Below are positions 9,223 to 17,865 of a stretch of DNA of 64,000 nt, piece after piece. Position 1 is the first letter of the stretch. Each line of letters opens with the position of its first letter. The position numbers were made by a program, and so were the translations under genes. This DNA is from Actinomadura cremea. GTDB lineage: Bacteria > Actinomycetota > Actinomycetes > Streptosporangiales > Streptosporangiaceae. The stretch lies in the NCBI RefSeq assembly GCF_014648495.1, contig NZ_BMRF01000001.1, positions 248,001-312,000 on the forward strand, given 5' to 3'. The notes beneath the pieces are model-generated. The model did not search any database and was not told the DNA's origin. It saw nothing but the letters and a program-made list of their open reading frames with translations.

Positions 9223-10038
9223 TCAGGAGGCGGCCTGCCCGGCCCGCCGGGGGAAGCAGGCGAGGTGCCCGGTCCCGGGGTCGCGGACGACGTCGACCTC
9301 GATGCCGAACGCCCGCTCGATCGTCGGGGGCGTCAGAACGTCCGCGGGCGTGCCGGTCGCGGCGACACCGCCGTCCGCGACGACCACGACCTCGTCGGCG
9401 TACGCGGCGGCCTGCATCAGGTCGTGCAGGACGACCCCGCAGGCGATGCCGTGCTCGCGGGCGAGCCGCCGCACCACGTCCAGGACCTCGAACTGGTGCT
9501 TCAGGTCGAGGTAGGTGGTGGGCTCGTCGAGCAGCAGGATCCCGGCGCGCTGCGCCAGCACGGTCGCGAGCCACGCGCGCTGCCGTTCGCCGCCCGACAG
9601 CTCGTCCAGCCGCCGGTCCGCGAGCGGCGCCGCGTCGCCGACCTCCAGGGCCCAGTCGATCGCGGCGACGTCGTCCGCGGTGTGCCGGGCGAACGCGCCG
9701 CGGTGCGCGTACCGGCCGTGCCGGACCAGCTCGCGGACGGTGACGCCCGCGGGCACCAGCGGGGTCTGCGGGAGGAACGCCAGCCGCCGCGACAGGTCCC
9801 GGCGCGACAGCGAGCCGAGCGGCTCGTCCCCGATCCGGACCGTGCCGTCCAGGGGGTCCTGGAGCCCGGCGACGGTCCGCAGCAGCGTCGACTTGCCGCA
9901 CCCGTTCGGGCCGACCAGCACGGTGACCTCGCCGGCCCGCAGCGTCAGGTCGACGCCGGTGAGCACGGCGCGTCCCTGGTGGCCCACGGTGAGGCCGTGC
10001 GCGCCGAGCAGGACGCCGCCGGTCGCTTGAGGGGCCAC
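9223..10038 (-). CDS. Iron-siderophore ABC transporter ATPase (FecE/FhuC-like)
   Basis: 271 residues. Walker A is GPNGCGKST near residues 43-51, the Q-loop is FLPQTP, the signature is LSGGERQRAWLA and Walker B is ILLLDEPTTYLD, followed by the H-loop VVLHDLMQAA. These are complete, so the protein should be an active ATPase. It starts at a GTG with a GGGAG site 7 bases upstream. It is the promoter-proximal gene of a three-gene importer operon (ATPase, lipoprotein, fused permease) behind the iron box at 10096-10114. Confidence 0.9.
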   Translation of the reverse strand: MAPQATGGVLLGAHGLTVGHQGRAVLTGVDLTLRAGEVTVLVGPNGCGKSTLLRTVAGLQDPLDGTVRIGDEPLGSLSRRDLSRRLAFLPQTPLVPAGVTVRELVRHGRYAHRGAFARHTADDVAAIDWALEVGDAAPLADRRLDELSGGERQRAWLATVLAQRAGILLLDEPTTYLDLKHQFEVLDVVRRLAREHGIACGVVLHDLMQAAAYADEVVVVADGGVAATGTPADVLTPPTIERAFGIEVDVVRDPGTGHLACFPRRAGQAAS

Positions 10039-10095
10039 GTGCGCACTCCCGACGCTCGAACGGAACGGTCCACGCGCACGTCGAGTCCGTGCGAG

Positions 10096-10114
10096 TTAGG
10101 GCAGGCTAACCCAG
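10096..10114 (-). promoter_or_regulatory. Iron box (IdeR/DmdR-type) upstream of siderophore importer
   Basis: TTAGGGCAGGCTAACCCAG matches 15 of 19 positions of the actinobacterial iron box TTAGGTTAGGCTAACCTAA. It lies 57 bases before the GTG of the importer ATPase, on a leftward promoter. It is expected to bind an iron-loaded IdeR/DmdR1 repressor, so the operon should be induced when iron is low. The AfsR-like gene on the other side starts 178 bases away and may or may not be affected. Confidence 0.75.
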
Positions 10115-10291
10115 AAGTCCCTCCCGGTTCATCCCGAGGTCCGGCCGTATGCCGGGAATGGCGACTCTTGCCACCGGACGCCCGACCAGCCGGTCACGGT
10201 TCGGTGACTTTGTGGAATCGTCCCGCCACGCTCGGCATTGCTTCATACGATCTGTGTTCATTCCGGCACGTTCCGCAACCCTGAGGGATCC

Positions 10292-12337
10292 ATGGACATC
10301 ACGCCCGAGTGCCGCCCCGGGAACCTTCCCGTGGAGCTGCCGAGTTTCGTCGGCCGCGCCGTCGACCTCGCCGAGATCGACCGGGCGCTGAGCCTGCACC
10401 GGCTCGTGACCGTGACCGGCGTCGCGGGCGTCGGCAAGTCGCGCACCGCCCTGCGGGCGGCCGAGGACGCCGCCGACCGCTTCCCCGACGGCGTGTGGAT
10501 CGTCCCCCTCTCCCAGCTCGTCGACCCCGCGCACGTCCCGCAGGCCGTCGCGCTGGAACTGCACGTGCGCGACCAGACCGCGCGCCCCGAGACCGACCTG
10601 CTCGCCGAGCACCTCGCCGGACGCCGCTGCCTGATCGTCCTCGACACCTGCGAGCACCTCGTCTCCGGCTGCGCCGCGCTCGCCCGGACGATCCTCGCCG
10701 CGTCGCCGGGCACCCGCGTCCTGGTCACCAGCCGCCGCCGCCTGCACGTGCCCGGCGAGGAGGTCGTCGAGCTGGCGCCGCTGCCGCTGCCGCCCGACAC
10801 CGCCGAACCGGACGCGACCGCCCTGCCCGGCTGCCCGTCCGTCGCGCTGTTCGCCGAACGGGCCCGCGAGCACGTCCCCGGCTTCGCCGTCTCCCCCGGC
10901 AACGCCGCCGCCGTCACCGCCCTGTGCCGCCGCCTCGGCGGGCTGCCGCTCGCCATCGAGCTCGCGGCGGCACAGCTCGTCCGGCGGCCCGTCGAGGACC
11001 TCGCCGAGTACCCCGGCTTCCGGATGGGCGGCCCCGCGCCCCGCCGGACGGTCCGGGTGCTCGCCCCGCACGGCGGCCTGTGGACGGCGATCGGCTGGAG
11101 CCACGAGCTGTGCACCCCGGCCGAGCGGCTGCTGTGGGCGCGGGCGACCGTGTTCGCGGGCGCGTTCACGCTGGAGGCCGCCGAGGACGTCTGCTCGGGC
11201 GGCCCGCTCACCGACGTCGAGCAGGCGCTCGAGGGGCTCGTCGACAAGTCCGTCCTGGTCCGGCGGGCGGACGGGCGGCACCGGCTGCCCGGGGCGCTGC
11301 GCGAGTACGGCGCGTCCTGGCTCGCCGAGCTGGGCGAGGAGCGGGACACGCTGCTGCGGCACCGCGACCGCTACCTCGCGATGACCCGCGAGGCGTACCC
11401 GGAGTGGACGCGGGCCGGGCAGGTCGACTGGTACCGGCGGTTCGCGAGCGAGTTCGCCGAGGTCAGGAAGGCCATCGACACCTCCCTCGCCGACCCGGGA
11501 CCGCTCGCGCTCGAGTTCACCGGCGCCCTCTGGTTCTTCTGGGGGGCGTGCGACTTCGAGCGGGCGGGCCGCGAGTTCCTCGGCCGGGCCCTCGCGCACA
11601 CCGACGCCACCCCCGGCCCGCTGCGCGTCCGCGCCGCGTGGGCGCTCGGCACGGTCATGAGCTTCCAGGGCGACATGGCCACGATCGAACGCTGCATCGC
11701 CGAGTGCCGCGCCGCCGCGCCCGACCCCACCGCCGTCCGCGCCGCCGACTACATCGAGGCGACCGACTGGGCGATGGGCGGCGCGCCCGAGCGGGCCCTC
11801 GAACGGCTCGCCCGGCTGGCGGTGGAACCGTGGGACGGCCCCGTCCAGGAGGGCATCTGGCTGCTGTCGCGCGCCGGGCTCGCGTACGCGCGCGTCGCCA
11901 TGGGCGACTACGCGGCCGCGACCGAGCTCGCCGAGGACATGCGGCGCGACGGGGAGGAGCGCGGCGAGCACAAGTTCCGCGGCTGGGGGTACTACGTGCA
12001 GTCGCTCGTGGCCCTGTTCACCGGCGACCACGGCACCGCCGCCGTCCGCGCCGGGCTCGCCTTCGAGAGCTCCAAGCTGCTCGGCGACGCGATCAGCATG
12101 GCGATGAGCCTGGAGGTCGTCGCGATCGCCGACCACCTCGACGGCGCCCACGAGCGCGCCGCCGTCCTGCTCGGCGTCAGCACCCGGCTGTGGACGCCCG
12201 CGGGCGGGCGCGCCCGCTACACCGCGCCCCAGCTCGCCGACGCCCGCCGCGCCTGCGAGAAGTCCATCGCCGCGGCCATCGGCGAGGAGCCGATGGCGAC
12301 CCTCTTCCGCACCGGCCTGCACTCCGCCTGGCCCTGA
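10292..12337 (+). CDS. AfsR/MalT-like NTPase regulator lacking a visible DNA-binding domain
   Basis: 681 residues. The N-terminus carries a STAND-type NTPase: Walker A GVAGVGKSR near residue 43, Walker B CLIVLDTCEHL, and the GLPLAIELAAAQL motif typical of this class. A winged-helix-like segment (EQALEGLVDKSVLVRR) follows, then TPR-like helices to the end (ERALERLARLAVE, ARVAMGDYAAATELAEDM). Relatives normally have an N-terminal SARP or C-terminal LuxR domain. Here the chain begins directly at the ATPase and ends without a helix-turn-helix, so it may act through a partner. The ATG at 10292 is in the sequence GGGATCCATGG with only a weak ribosome site. Confidence 0.75.
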   Translation: MDITPECRPGNLPVELPSFVGRAVDLAEIDRALSLHRLVTVTGVAGVGKSRTALRAAEDAADRFPDGVWIVPLSQLVDPAHVPQAVALELHVRDQTARPETDLLAEHLAGRRCLIVLDTCEHLVSGCAALARTILAASPGTRVLVTSRRRLHVPGEEVVELAPLPLPPDTAEPDATALPGCPSVALFAERAREHVPGFAVSPGNAAAVTALCRRLGGLPLAIELAAAQLVRRPVEDLAEYPGFRMGGPAPRRTVRVLAPHGGLWTAIGWSHELCTPAERLLWARATVFAGAFTLEAAEDVCSGGPLTDVEQALEGLVDKSVLVRRADGRHRLPGALREYGASWLAELGEERDTLLRHRDRYLAMTREAYPEWTRAGQVDWYRRFASEFAEVRKAIDTSLADPGPLALEFTGALWFFWGACDFERAGREFLGRALAHTDATPGPLRVRAAWALGTVMSFQGDMATIERCIAECRAAAPDPTAVRAADYIEATDWAMGGAPERALERLARLAVEPWDGPVQEGIWLLSRAGLAYARVAMGDYAAATELAEDMRRDGEERGEHKFRGWGYYVQSLVALFTGDHGTAAVRAGLAFESSKLLGDAISMAMSLEVVAIADHLDGAHERAAVLLGVSTRLWTPAGGRARYTAPQLADARRACEKSIAAAIGEEPMATLFRTGLHSAWP

Positions 12338-12496
12338 CCGCGCCGCCCGCGCATTCCGTCGAGTCCATTCGCGGGAAATGCTTTGTTCACGGCGCCGACA
12401 TCTGCGGTTTCCTTGCACGCGAATGGCGGCAAGAAATTCCTGACACGGCCGTACCCTGCGACGACGCCCGTGGCCGGAGCGGATTAAATTGGCCGC

Positions 12497-13474
12497 ATGA
12501 CATGCCCCCTGGTCAGCGTGATCGTCCCGGTCTACAACTGCCGGGCCACCCTTCGCGGCGCGCTGGAGTCGGTGTTCGCGCAGTCCCTGCCCGCGGACCG
12601 GATCGAGGTCATCGCCGTCGACGACGGCTCGACCGACGGCGGCGGGGAGCTCCTCGACGGCCTCGCGGGCCCGCGGCTGACGGTCGTCCACCAGGAGAAC
12701 TCCGGCGGCCCCGGCGCGCCCCGCAACCGGGGGCTGGAGCTGGCGTCGGGCCGGTTCGTCCTCTTCCTGGACGCCGACGACCGGCTCGGCCCCGAGGCCC
12801 TCGAGCGCATGGTCGCGATGGCCGAGCGGAACGGCACCGACGTCGTCCTCGGCAGGCAGGTCGGGGTCGGCGGCCGGAAGATCCCGCGCGGCGTGTTCGA
12901 CGCGACGGTCGGGCGCACGCACGTGCTCGACCCCGGCTGCGAGCTGTTCGGCCGCATGTCGATGGCCGCGCTGCAGCTGTTCCGCCGCTCCCTCGTGGAG
13001 GGCGCCGGGCTCCGGTTCGTCGAGGGCGTCGCGTCCCACGAGGACCAGCTGTTCACCGCGGGCGCGTACCTGCGGGCGCGCGGCGTGTCCGTCCTCGCCG
13101 ACTACGACTGCTACTACTGGGCGGCCCGCGCGGACGGCACGAGCAGCACCCAGACGGGCGGCGCGTCGCACGCGGACGTGTACGCGATCACCGCGCGGGC
13201 GATGCGGCAGGTCGCCGACCACACCGAGCCCGGCGAGGTCCGGGAGGCGCTGCACCACCGCTACGTCCGGCTGGAGGTCTGCGGGCGGCTCCACCGGCTC
13301 TACCCGGACGCCTCCACCGACGACCGCAAGATCATGTTCGAGGGGTCCCGCGAGCTGCTGACCGCGTGGGCCACTCCGGGCCTGCTCGGGCGCCTCGCCC
13401 CCGTCCACCGCGCCATCGCCGACCGCGTGCTGCACGGCACGGACGCGGAGGCACTCATGGAAGGCATCGCATGA
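12497..13474 (+). CDS. Family 2 glycosyltransferase
   Basis: 325 residues. This is a GT-A inverting transferase: VSVIVPVYNCRATLRGALES at the N-terminus, the nucleotide-binding DDGSTDGG near residue 37, the PRNRGLELASG region and the metal-binding FLDADDRL near residue 93. A later SHEDQLFTAGAY segment probably holds the catalytic base. The C-terminal 100 residues are helical and variable. It adds a sugar from a nucleotide donor; donor and acceptor are unknown. Its stop overlaps the next ATG by 4 bases, coupling it to the acyltransferase. Confidence 0.85.
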   Translation: MTCPLVSVIVPVYNCRATLRGALESVFAQSLPADRIEVIAVDDGSTDGGGELLDGLAGPRLTVVHQENSGGPGAPRNRGLELASGRFVLFLDADDRLGPEALERMVAMAERNGTDVVLGRQVGVGGRKIPRGVFDATVGRTHVLDPGCELFGRMSMAALQLFRRSLVEGAGLRFVEGVASHEDQLFTAGAYLRARGVSVLADYDCYYWAARADGTSSTQTGGASHADVYAITARAMRQVADHTEPGEVREALHHRYVRLEVCGRLHRLYPDASTDDRKIMFEGSRELLTAWATPGLLGRLAPVHRAIADRVLHGTDAEALMEGIA

Positions 13475-14070
13475 ACCACCGCATCCAGCCGAGCGCCCAG
13501 GTCGACCCGTCCGCCGAACTCGGCGACGGGACCGCCGTGTGGGACCTCGCCCAGATCCGCGAGGGCGCCCGGCTCGGCGCGGGCTGCATCGTGGGGCGCG
13601 GCGCGTACGTCGGCTCGGGCGTGCGGATCGGCGACAACGTCAAGCTGCAGAACCACGCGCTCGTCTACGAACCGGCCGTCCTGGAGGACGGCGTGTTCGT
13701 CGGGCCCGCGGTCGTCCTCACCAACGACCGCGCGCCCCGCTCGGTGGACCCGGACGGCCGGCTGAAACGGGCCGCGGACTGGCAGGCCGTCGGGGTGCAC
13801 GTCGCCGAGGGCGCCTCGCTCGGCGCGCGCAGCGTGTGCGTCGCGCCGGTGCGGGTCGGGCGCTGGGCGATGGTCGCGGCGGGCGCGGTGGTGACCCGGG
13901 ACGTGCCCGACTTCGGCCTCGTCGCGGGCGTCCCGGCCCGCCGGATCGGCTGGGTCGGCCGCGCCGGGGAGCGGCTGGCCGAGCGGCCGGACGAGCCGGG
14001 GACGTGGGAGTGCCCGCGGACGGGCGAGGTCTACGCCGAGACGTCCGGCGAGCTGGTCGAGAAGCGCTGA
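13471..14070 (+). CDS. Left-handed beta-helix N-acetyltransferase (WbpD/WlbB-like)
   Basis: 199 residues. Hexapeptide repeats run through residues 1-75 (VDPSAELGDG, AQIREGARLGAGCIVGRGAYVGSGVRIGDN) and resume at 110-155. The NHALVYEPAVLEDGVFVGPAVVLTND stretch holds the conserved Asn/His/Tyr and the TND loop of WbpD/WlbB enzymes, which acetylate the 3-amino group of UDP-GlcNAc(3NH2)A with acetyl-CoA. The C-terminal 25 residues include CPRTGEVY. The dehydrogenase, oxidoreductase and aminotransferase of the same pathway lie at 19545-23098, which supports this role. Confidence 0.8.
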   Translation: MNHRIQPSAQVDPSAELGDGTAVWDLAQIREGARLGAGCIVGRGAYVGSGVRIGDNVKLQNHALVYEPAVLEDGVFVGPAVVLTNDRAPRSVDPDGRLKRAADWQAVGVHVAEGASLGARSVCVAPVRVGRWAMVAAGAVVTRDVPDFGLVAGVPARRIGWVGRAGERLAERPDEPGTWECPRTGEVYAETSGELVEKR

Positions 14071-14080
14071 GCCGGGGCCG

Positions 14081-14662
14081 TCACGGCCTGGCGTGCAGGC
14101 TCCGGTCCTGGCGGGTCGTGACGACGGCGTCCGGGTGGCGCCGGGCCAGCCAGCGGGCGAGCGGCACCGACGTCCGGTCCATCACGACGACCCGGACGAG
14201 CGGTGCCGCGCCGGCGTCGCGCGGGAGGCGGCGCCGCGCGACGCGGGCGAGCACGAGCGGCCGGGCGTGCCGGTAGAAGGGCAGGAAGAGGCGCCGGTGG
14301 ACGGCGAGGGACGCGCCGGTCCGCGCGCGGTCCAGCCGGGCGCCCGGACGGCCGAGCCGCGCCACCGGGCGCACGACGAGGCGCGGCGCCCGGATCACGA
14401 GCGCGTGCTCCAGCCACGTCAGCGGGTGCCGGGCCTCGGCCGTGTCGAGCCGGTGCAGGCGCACCCGCTCGTCCAGCCCGTCCCAGCCGTCCGGTTCGGC
14501 CGTCACCACCTCGACCCGCGCGCCCTCCTCCGTCGCGAAGTGGCCGGCGAGCCCGATGATCCGCCTGTACTGGCGGGAGGGCTCCACGCTCGGGTCGGTT
14601 TCCATGGCCAGCCGGGGGTCCATGGCCAGGACCATCACTCGGGGGGTCTGCACGACGCTCAC
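14081..14662 (-). CDS. Hypothetical, half-glycosyltransferase-like protein
   Basis: 193 residues from a GTG with GGGAGGACGAGG upstream. The chain resembles the N-terminal Rossmann half of a GT-B glycosyltransferase: RVMVLAMDP at strand 1, RQYRRIIGLAGHFATEEGARVEVVT at helix 1/strand 2, then a basic middle and LVRVVVMDRTSVPLARWLARRHPDAVVTT. No nucleotide-binding C-terminal half follows. It resembles the protein at 16067-16606 in size and pattern. Last gene of a leftward glycan operon. A donor-independent partner subunit is conceivable, but no function can be given. Confidence 0.55.
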   Translation of the reverse strand: MSVVQTPRVMVLAMDPRLAMETDPSVEPSRQYRRIIGLAGHFATEEGARVEVVTAEPDGWDGLDERVRLHRLDTAEARHPLTWLEHALVIRAPRLVVRPVARLGRPGARLDRARTGASLAVHRRLFLPFYRHARPLVLARVARRRLPRDAGAAPLVRVVVMDRTSVPLARWLARRHPDAVVTTRQDRSLHARP

Positions 14663-14678
14663 GTCCTCGTCCTCCCGG

Positions 14679-16070
14679 TCACCCGGCCGCCGCGCGGCCG
14701 GCCAGTTCGGTCAGCCGCCGCACGAGCGGCTCCAGCGCCACGTTCCGTTCGAAGCGGTCCGCGTGGGCGCGGGCCTCGGCCACCTGCCGCTCGTCGAGGC
14801 CGGCCGCCGCCTTCGCCGCCGCGACCATCGACGCGGCGATGTCCGCCGGGTCGAGGCCGCCCGGGTTGAACCACAGCGGGTAGTCCCGCAGCAGGTCCTC
14901 GGCGGCCGAACCCGGCGTGTGCACCGACACGATGGGCCGTCCCGCCGCCATGTACTCGAAGATCTTCCCCGAGGTGACGTACCGCCCGCCGCCGTTCAGG
15001 AACACCAGGACGTCGGCGTCCCCGTAGACGCCGGCGAGCGCCGTCTTCGACACGGGCCCGCGGTAGCGCACGCCCGGGGCGAGGATCTCGTCGCCGTCCC
15101 CGTCCCCGTCACCGTCGCCGCCGCCGGACGCGGCGGCGAAGCGCCTGCGGAGCAGGTTGCCGGCGTCCTTGAAGAACCCGAAGTACCCGTAGAAGTCGAG
15201 GACGGCGCGGGCCGTGCCGGGGTGCTCGCGGGCGCGGGCGAACCCCTCGACGAGCTGCTCGATGGGCTGCTCGGCGGTGACCGTCCCGACGAACGCGAAC
15301 CGGGTGGCGTGCTCGCCCGCCGCCCGCGCGGCCGGGGGCGGCTCCGCGGTCGCCGGGAGCGTGTCGGCGTCCCAGCCGTTCAGGACGGTCATCATCCGGT
15401 CGGCCGCCCGGGGGTAGCGCTCGGCGTGCCAGGTGAGCTGCGCGTCGTTGACGTACAGCGAGGCCGCCGCGGACTCCAGCACCCGGCGCTCCCAGCGCCA
15501 GGCGGGATGGTCCTCGGCGAACCTCGGTTCCTCGGTGAACTGGTCGAGGGTCCAGGAATCCCGGTAGTCGATGACGTAGGGCGTCCGGGTCAGCTTGTGG
15601 AACAGCCAGGCCGCGCCGAACGACGCGAACGGGTTGCCCGTCGCGAGGACGACGTCGAACCTGCGGCGCGCGTGCATCCGCAGCGCCCGCCGGACGCTGC
15701 TGCGCGCCCAGGACGCGTAGCGCTCCGGGAACACGTGCTTCTGCCCCCACGCGTACATCGACTGCGACAGGTGCGGGAACGCGCCCCGGAGCCTGCTGTA
15801 CTCGCGCACGTCCGACTGCCAGACGAACCGGTTGAGCTCCGGCCGCACCAGCGCGACGCGCGGATCGATCGTCCGCAGCAGCTCGTCGTCGACCGAGCCG
15901 ATCGTGTCGTACAGGAACGGCAGCGGCGCCGCGAACACCGTGACGTCCCAACCCAGATCGGTCAGCCGGTTGGCGGTCGCGCGGGGCCGGTACACGCCGC
16001 TGGCGCGCGACGGCGGGAAGTAGAACGCGAGGTAGAGCAGGCGCGGACGGCGCTCGGTCATGGGGGTCAT
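14679..16070 (-). CDS. GT-B glycosyltransferase
   Basis: 463 residues. It starts at an ATG (MTPMTERR) overlapping the upstream stop by 4 bases. The N-terminal half has LLYLAFYFPPSRASGVYRP, DVVLATGNPFASFGAAWLFHK and YVIDYRDSW, as in WcaI/WbuB-like transferases. The C-terminal half has RFAFVGTVTAEQPIEQLVEGFARA, then DVLVFLNGGGRYVTSGKIFEYMAAGRPIV, where the sugar-nucleotide-binding E (KIFEYMA) is clear. An unusual insert of alternating Gly and Asp (GGGDGDGDGDGDE, bases about 15088-15126) sits between them. Cytoplasmic or membrane-peripheral; substrate unknown. Confidence 0.8.
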   Translation of the reverse strand: MTPMTERRPRLLYLAFYFPPSRASGVYRPRATANRLTDLGWDVTVFAAPLPFLYDTIGSVDDELLRTIDPRVALVRPELNRFVWQSDVREYSRLRGAFPHLSQSMYAWGQKHVFPERYASWARSSVRRALRMHARRRFDVVLATGNPFASFGAAWLFHKLTRTPYVIDYRDSWTLDQFTEEPRFAEDHPAWRWERRVLESAAASLYVNDAQLTWHAERYPRAADRMMTVLNGWDADTLPATAEPPPAARAAGEHATRFAFVGTVTAEQPIEQLVEGFARAREHPGTARAVLDFYGYFGFFKDAGNLLRRRFAAASGGGDGDGDGDGDEILAPGVRYRGPVSKTALAGVYGDADVLVFLNGGGRYVTSGKIFEYMAAGRPIVSVHTPGSAAEDLLRDYPLWFNPGGLDPADIAASMVAAAKAAAGLDERQVAEARAHADRFERNVALEPLVRRLTELAGRAAAG

Positions 16071-16606
16071 CCTCCGGCGAGACCGGCCCGCGGCCGCTCG
16101 TGGGCGATGGAGTAGGCCAGCCGCGCCCCCGCGCCCGCGATCACGTCCGCCAGTTCGGACGCGGTCACCAGCGACTGCGGGTCCCCGACGACGACGAGGT
16201 CGACGGAGCGGCGGCGCAGCACCTCGCGGTCGACCACCCGCCGCCGGATCGCGGCGGGGTCCCGCCGGTAGAGGCGGGACAGGAGGCGGTCGACGGGACG
16301 GGCGACGCGGCGGCGGTACTCGGCGTCGACCCGGTTCCCCACGCCGCGCAGCGGCCCGGGGAGGCAGACGCGCAGCACCAGCCGCGGGACCCGGTACAGC
16401 GGGATCCGCACCGCCGCGGGGCGGTAGCGGCGTTCGAGCGCGGGCAGCTCGACCGCGTCGACGCCGTCCGGGAGCGGCTCGCGCGCCCACGCCGACGACG
16501 CGCCGACGAGCACCGCGGCCTCGCCGCCCGCCGCGACGACCCGCGCGGACTCCCTGATGACGGCGGGTTTGCGCGTCGCGCCCAGGGCGACGAACAGCAC
16601 GTTCAC
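16067..16606 (-). CDS. Hypothetical, half-glycosyltransferase-like protein
   Basis: 179 residues from a GTG (VNVLFVALG) that overlaps the preceding stop, with GAGAGGG upstream. Like the gene at 14081-14662, it looks like only the N-terminal Rossmann half of a GT-B enzyme: VLFVALGATRKPAVIRESARVVAAGGEAAVLVG, a basic middle (RRRVVDREVLRRRS) and DLVVVGDPQSLVTASELADVI. No donor-binding half is present. It lies between two full-length glycosyltransferases in a tightly overlapping operon. It might pair with a neighbour as a split enzyme. No function is assigned. Confidence 0.55.
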   Translation of the reverse strand: MNVLFVALGATRKPAVIRESARVVAAGGEAAVLVGASSAWAREPLPDGVDAVELPALERRYRPAAVRIPLYRVPRLVLRVCLPGPLRGVGNRVDAEYRRRVARPVDRLLSRLYRRDPAAIRRRVVDREVLRRRSVDLVVVGDPQSLVTASELADVIAGAGARLAYSIAHERPRAGLAGG

Positions 16607-17865
16607 GCTACGTCCCTCTCGTCGTCGTCGGCGCGGCCGCCGTCCGGCGCGGCGGTCGCGGCGGTCTCGGGGAACCAGTGCCGGTGGTGGGCCGCGGCCA
16701 CCGTCCGGTAGCCGAAGCGCTCGTCCAGCGCCTTGCGGGCCCTCGGCAGGTCGAGGCCGTCCGGGAAGCGGTCGCGCAGCCTGCGGTACCCGGCGACGAT
16801 CGACGCCGGGGTGTCGTCGGCGTCGACCATCTCGCCGACCGCGTCCTCCAGCCCGGCCAGCGTGCGCTCGGGGCCGCCGCAGCGGGTGACGAGCACCGGC
16901 AGGCCCGCCGCGACCGCCTCGATGATCGTCACGCCGAAGGTCTCCCACCGGGCCGCGTGGACGAGGAGGTCGTGCTCGCGCATGAGCCGCGCGGACTCGT
17001 GCGGGGGGACCGCGCCGAGGAACGACACGGCGTCCGCGACCCCGAGTTCGGCGGCCCGCTCCGCGAGCGGCCCGGCCAGCGGGCCCGCCCCGGCCATGGT
17101 CAGCGTCAGCTCGGGATGGGCGCCGCGGCACTCGGCGAACGCCTCCAGCAGCGGGCCGACGCCCTTGCGCTCGACCAGGGTGCCGACGTACAGCCAGCGG
17201 CGCGGTTCCGCGACGGGGCGCTCGCGCGGCGTCGCGAAGGAGATCGGGTTGGCGATCGGCTCGATCTTGTGCGCGAGCGCCGGGAAGGTCTCGGCGAGCC
17301 GGTCCCGCAGCACGTCCGTCACGACGAAGAAGCCGTCGCAGCGGTCCAGGACCTCCGCGTACAGCTCCCGCGAGTCCGGCTGCTCCAGGACCTTGTCGAG
17401 GAAGGACGCGTGCTCGGTGACGAACACGCGCGCGTCCGGACGGGCGTTCTCCAGCGCGGTGAAGCCGCCGCGCAGGCCCACGTGGGCGTGCACGACCCGC
17501 GCCGGGATCGGCGCGCCGCCCAGCGCCTCGCGCAGCCACCACGCGTGCTGCCGGGCGAGGTCGGCGAAGGTGTACTCCGGCACCGTCGGCACCGGGACGC
17601 GCACCAGCCGGGCGCCCGCGACCGCCGGGGCGGAGTGCAGGGCGACCGGCAGGAGCCGCCGGTGCGCCTCGCGCGCCGCCTCCACCTCCTCCGGCGGCTG
17701 CCGCATCAGCCACGCCTCGGTGTGGTAGACGGTGACCTCGCCGCAGCCGGGCGCCGTCGCGCCGACCATCGACTCGACGAACGACCCGGCCCATTCCTGC
17801 TGCGGGTTCGGATACCAGGGGGTGACGACGGCCACGTCCCGGCCGGCGGCTCGCTGCACCGTCAC
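16603..17865 (-). CDS. Family 4-type glycosyltransferase
   Basis: 420 residues from a GTG that overlaps the upstream stop by 4 bases. N-terminal half: DVAVVTPWYPNPQQEWAGSFVESM, then VVHAHVGLRGGFTAL and VFVTEHASFLDKV. C-terminal half: WLYVGTLVERKGVGPLLEAFAE, LTLTMAGAGPL, and DLLVHAARWETFGVTIIEAVAAGLPVLVT, which contains the E-x7-E motif of GT4 enzymes (ETFGVTIIE). This is a retaining transferase using a nucleotide sugar. It belongs to the leftward glycan operon. Confidence 0.85.
   Translation of the reverse strand: MTVQRAAGRDVAVVTPWYPNPQQEWAGSFVESMVGATAPGCGEVTVYHTEAWLMRQPPEEVEAAREAHRRLLPVALHSAPAVAGARLVRVPVPTVPEYTFADLARQHAWWLREALGGAPIPARVVHAHVGLRGGFTALENARPDARVFVTEHASFLDKVLEQPDSRELYAEVLDRCDGFFVVTDVLRDRLAETFPALAHKIEPIANPISFATPRERPVAEPRRWLYVGTLVERKGVGPLLEAFAECRGAHPELTLTMAGAGPLAGPLAERAAELGVADAVSFLGAVPPHESARLMREHDLLVHAARWETFGVTIIEAVAAGLPVLVTRCGGPERTLAGLEDAVGEMVDADDTPASIVAGYRRLRDRFPDGLDLPRARKALDERFGYRTVAAAHHRHWFPETAATAAPDGGRADDDERDVA

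Noticed and set aside
10223-10251. TACGAT considered as a -10 for the AfsR-like gene
   Set aside because: No acceptable -35 at 16-19 bases; similar hexamers occur by chance.
10106-13435. A 1109-codon open frame on the minus strand
   Set aside because: Antisense to the AfsR-like and GT2 genes; composition is low-complexity and no motif is present.
14076-14088. Palindrome GGCCGTCACGGCC between two convergent genes considered as a bidirectional terminator
   Set aside because: Only 6-bp arms, a 1-base centre and no U-tract on either side; it overlaps a stop codon.
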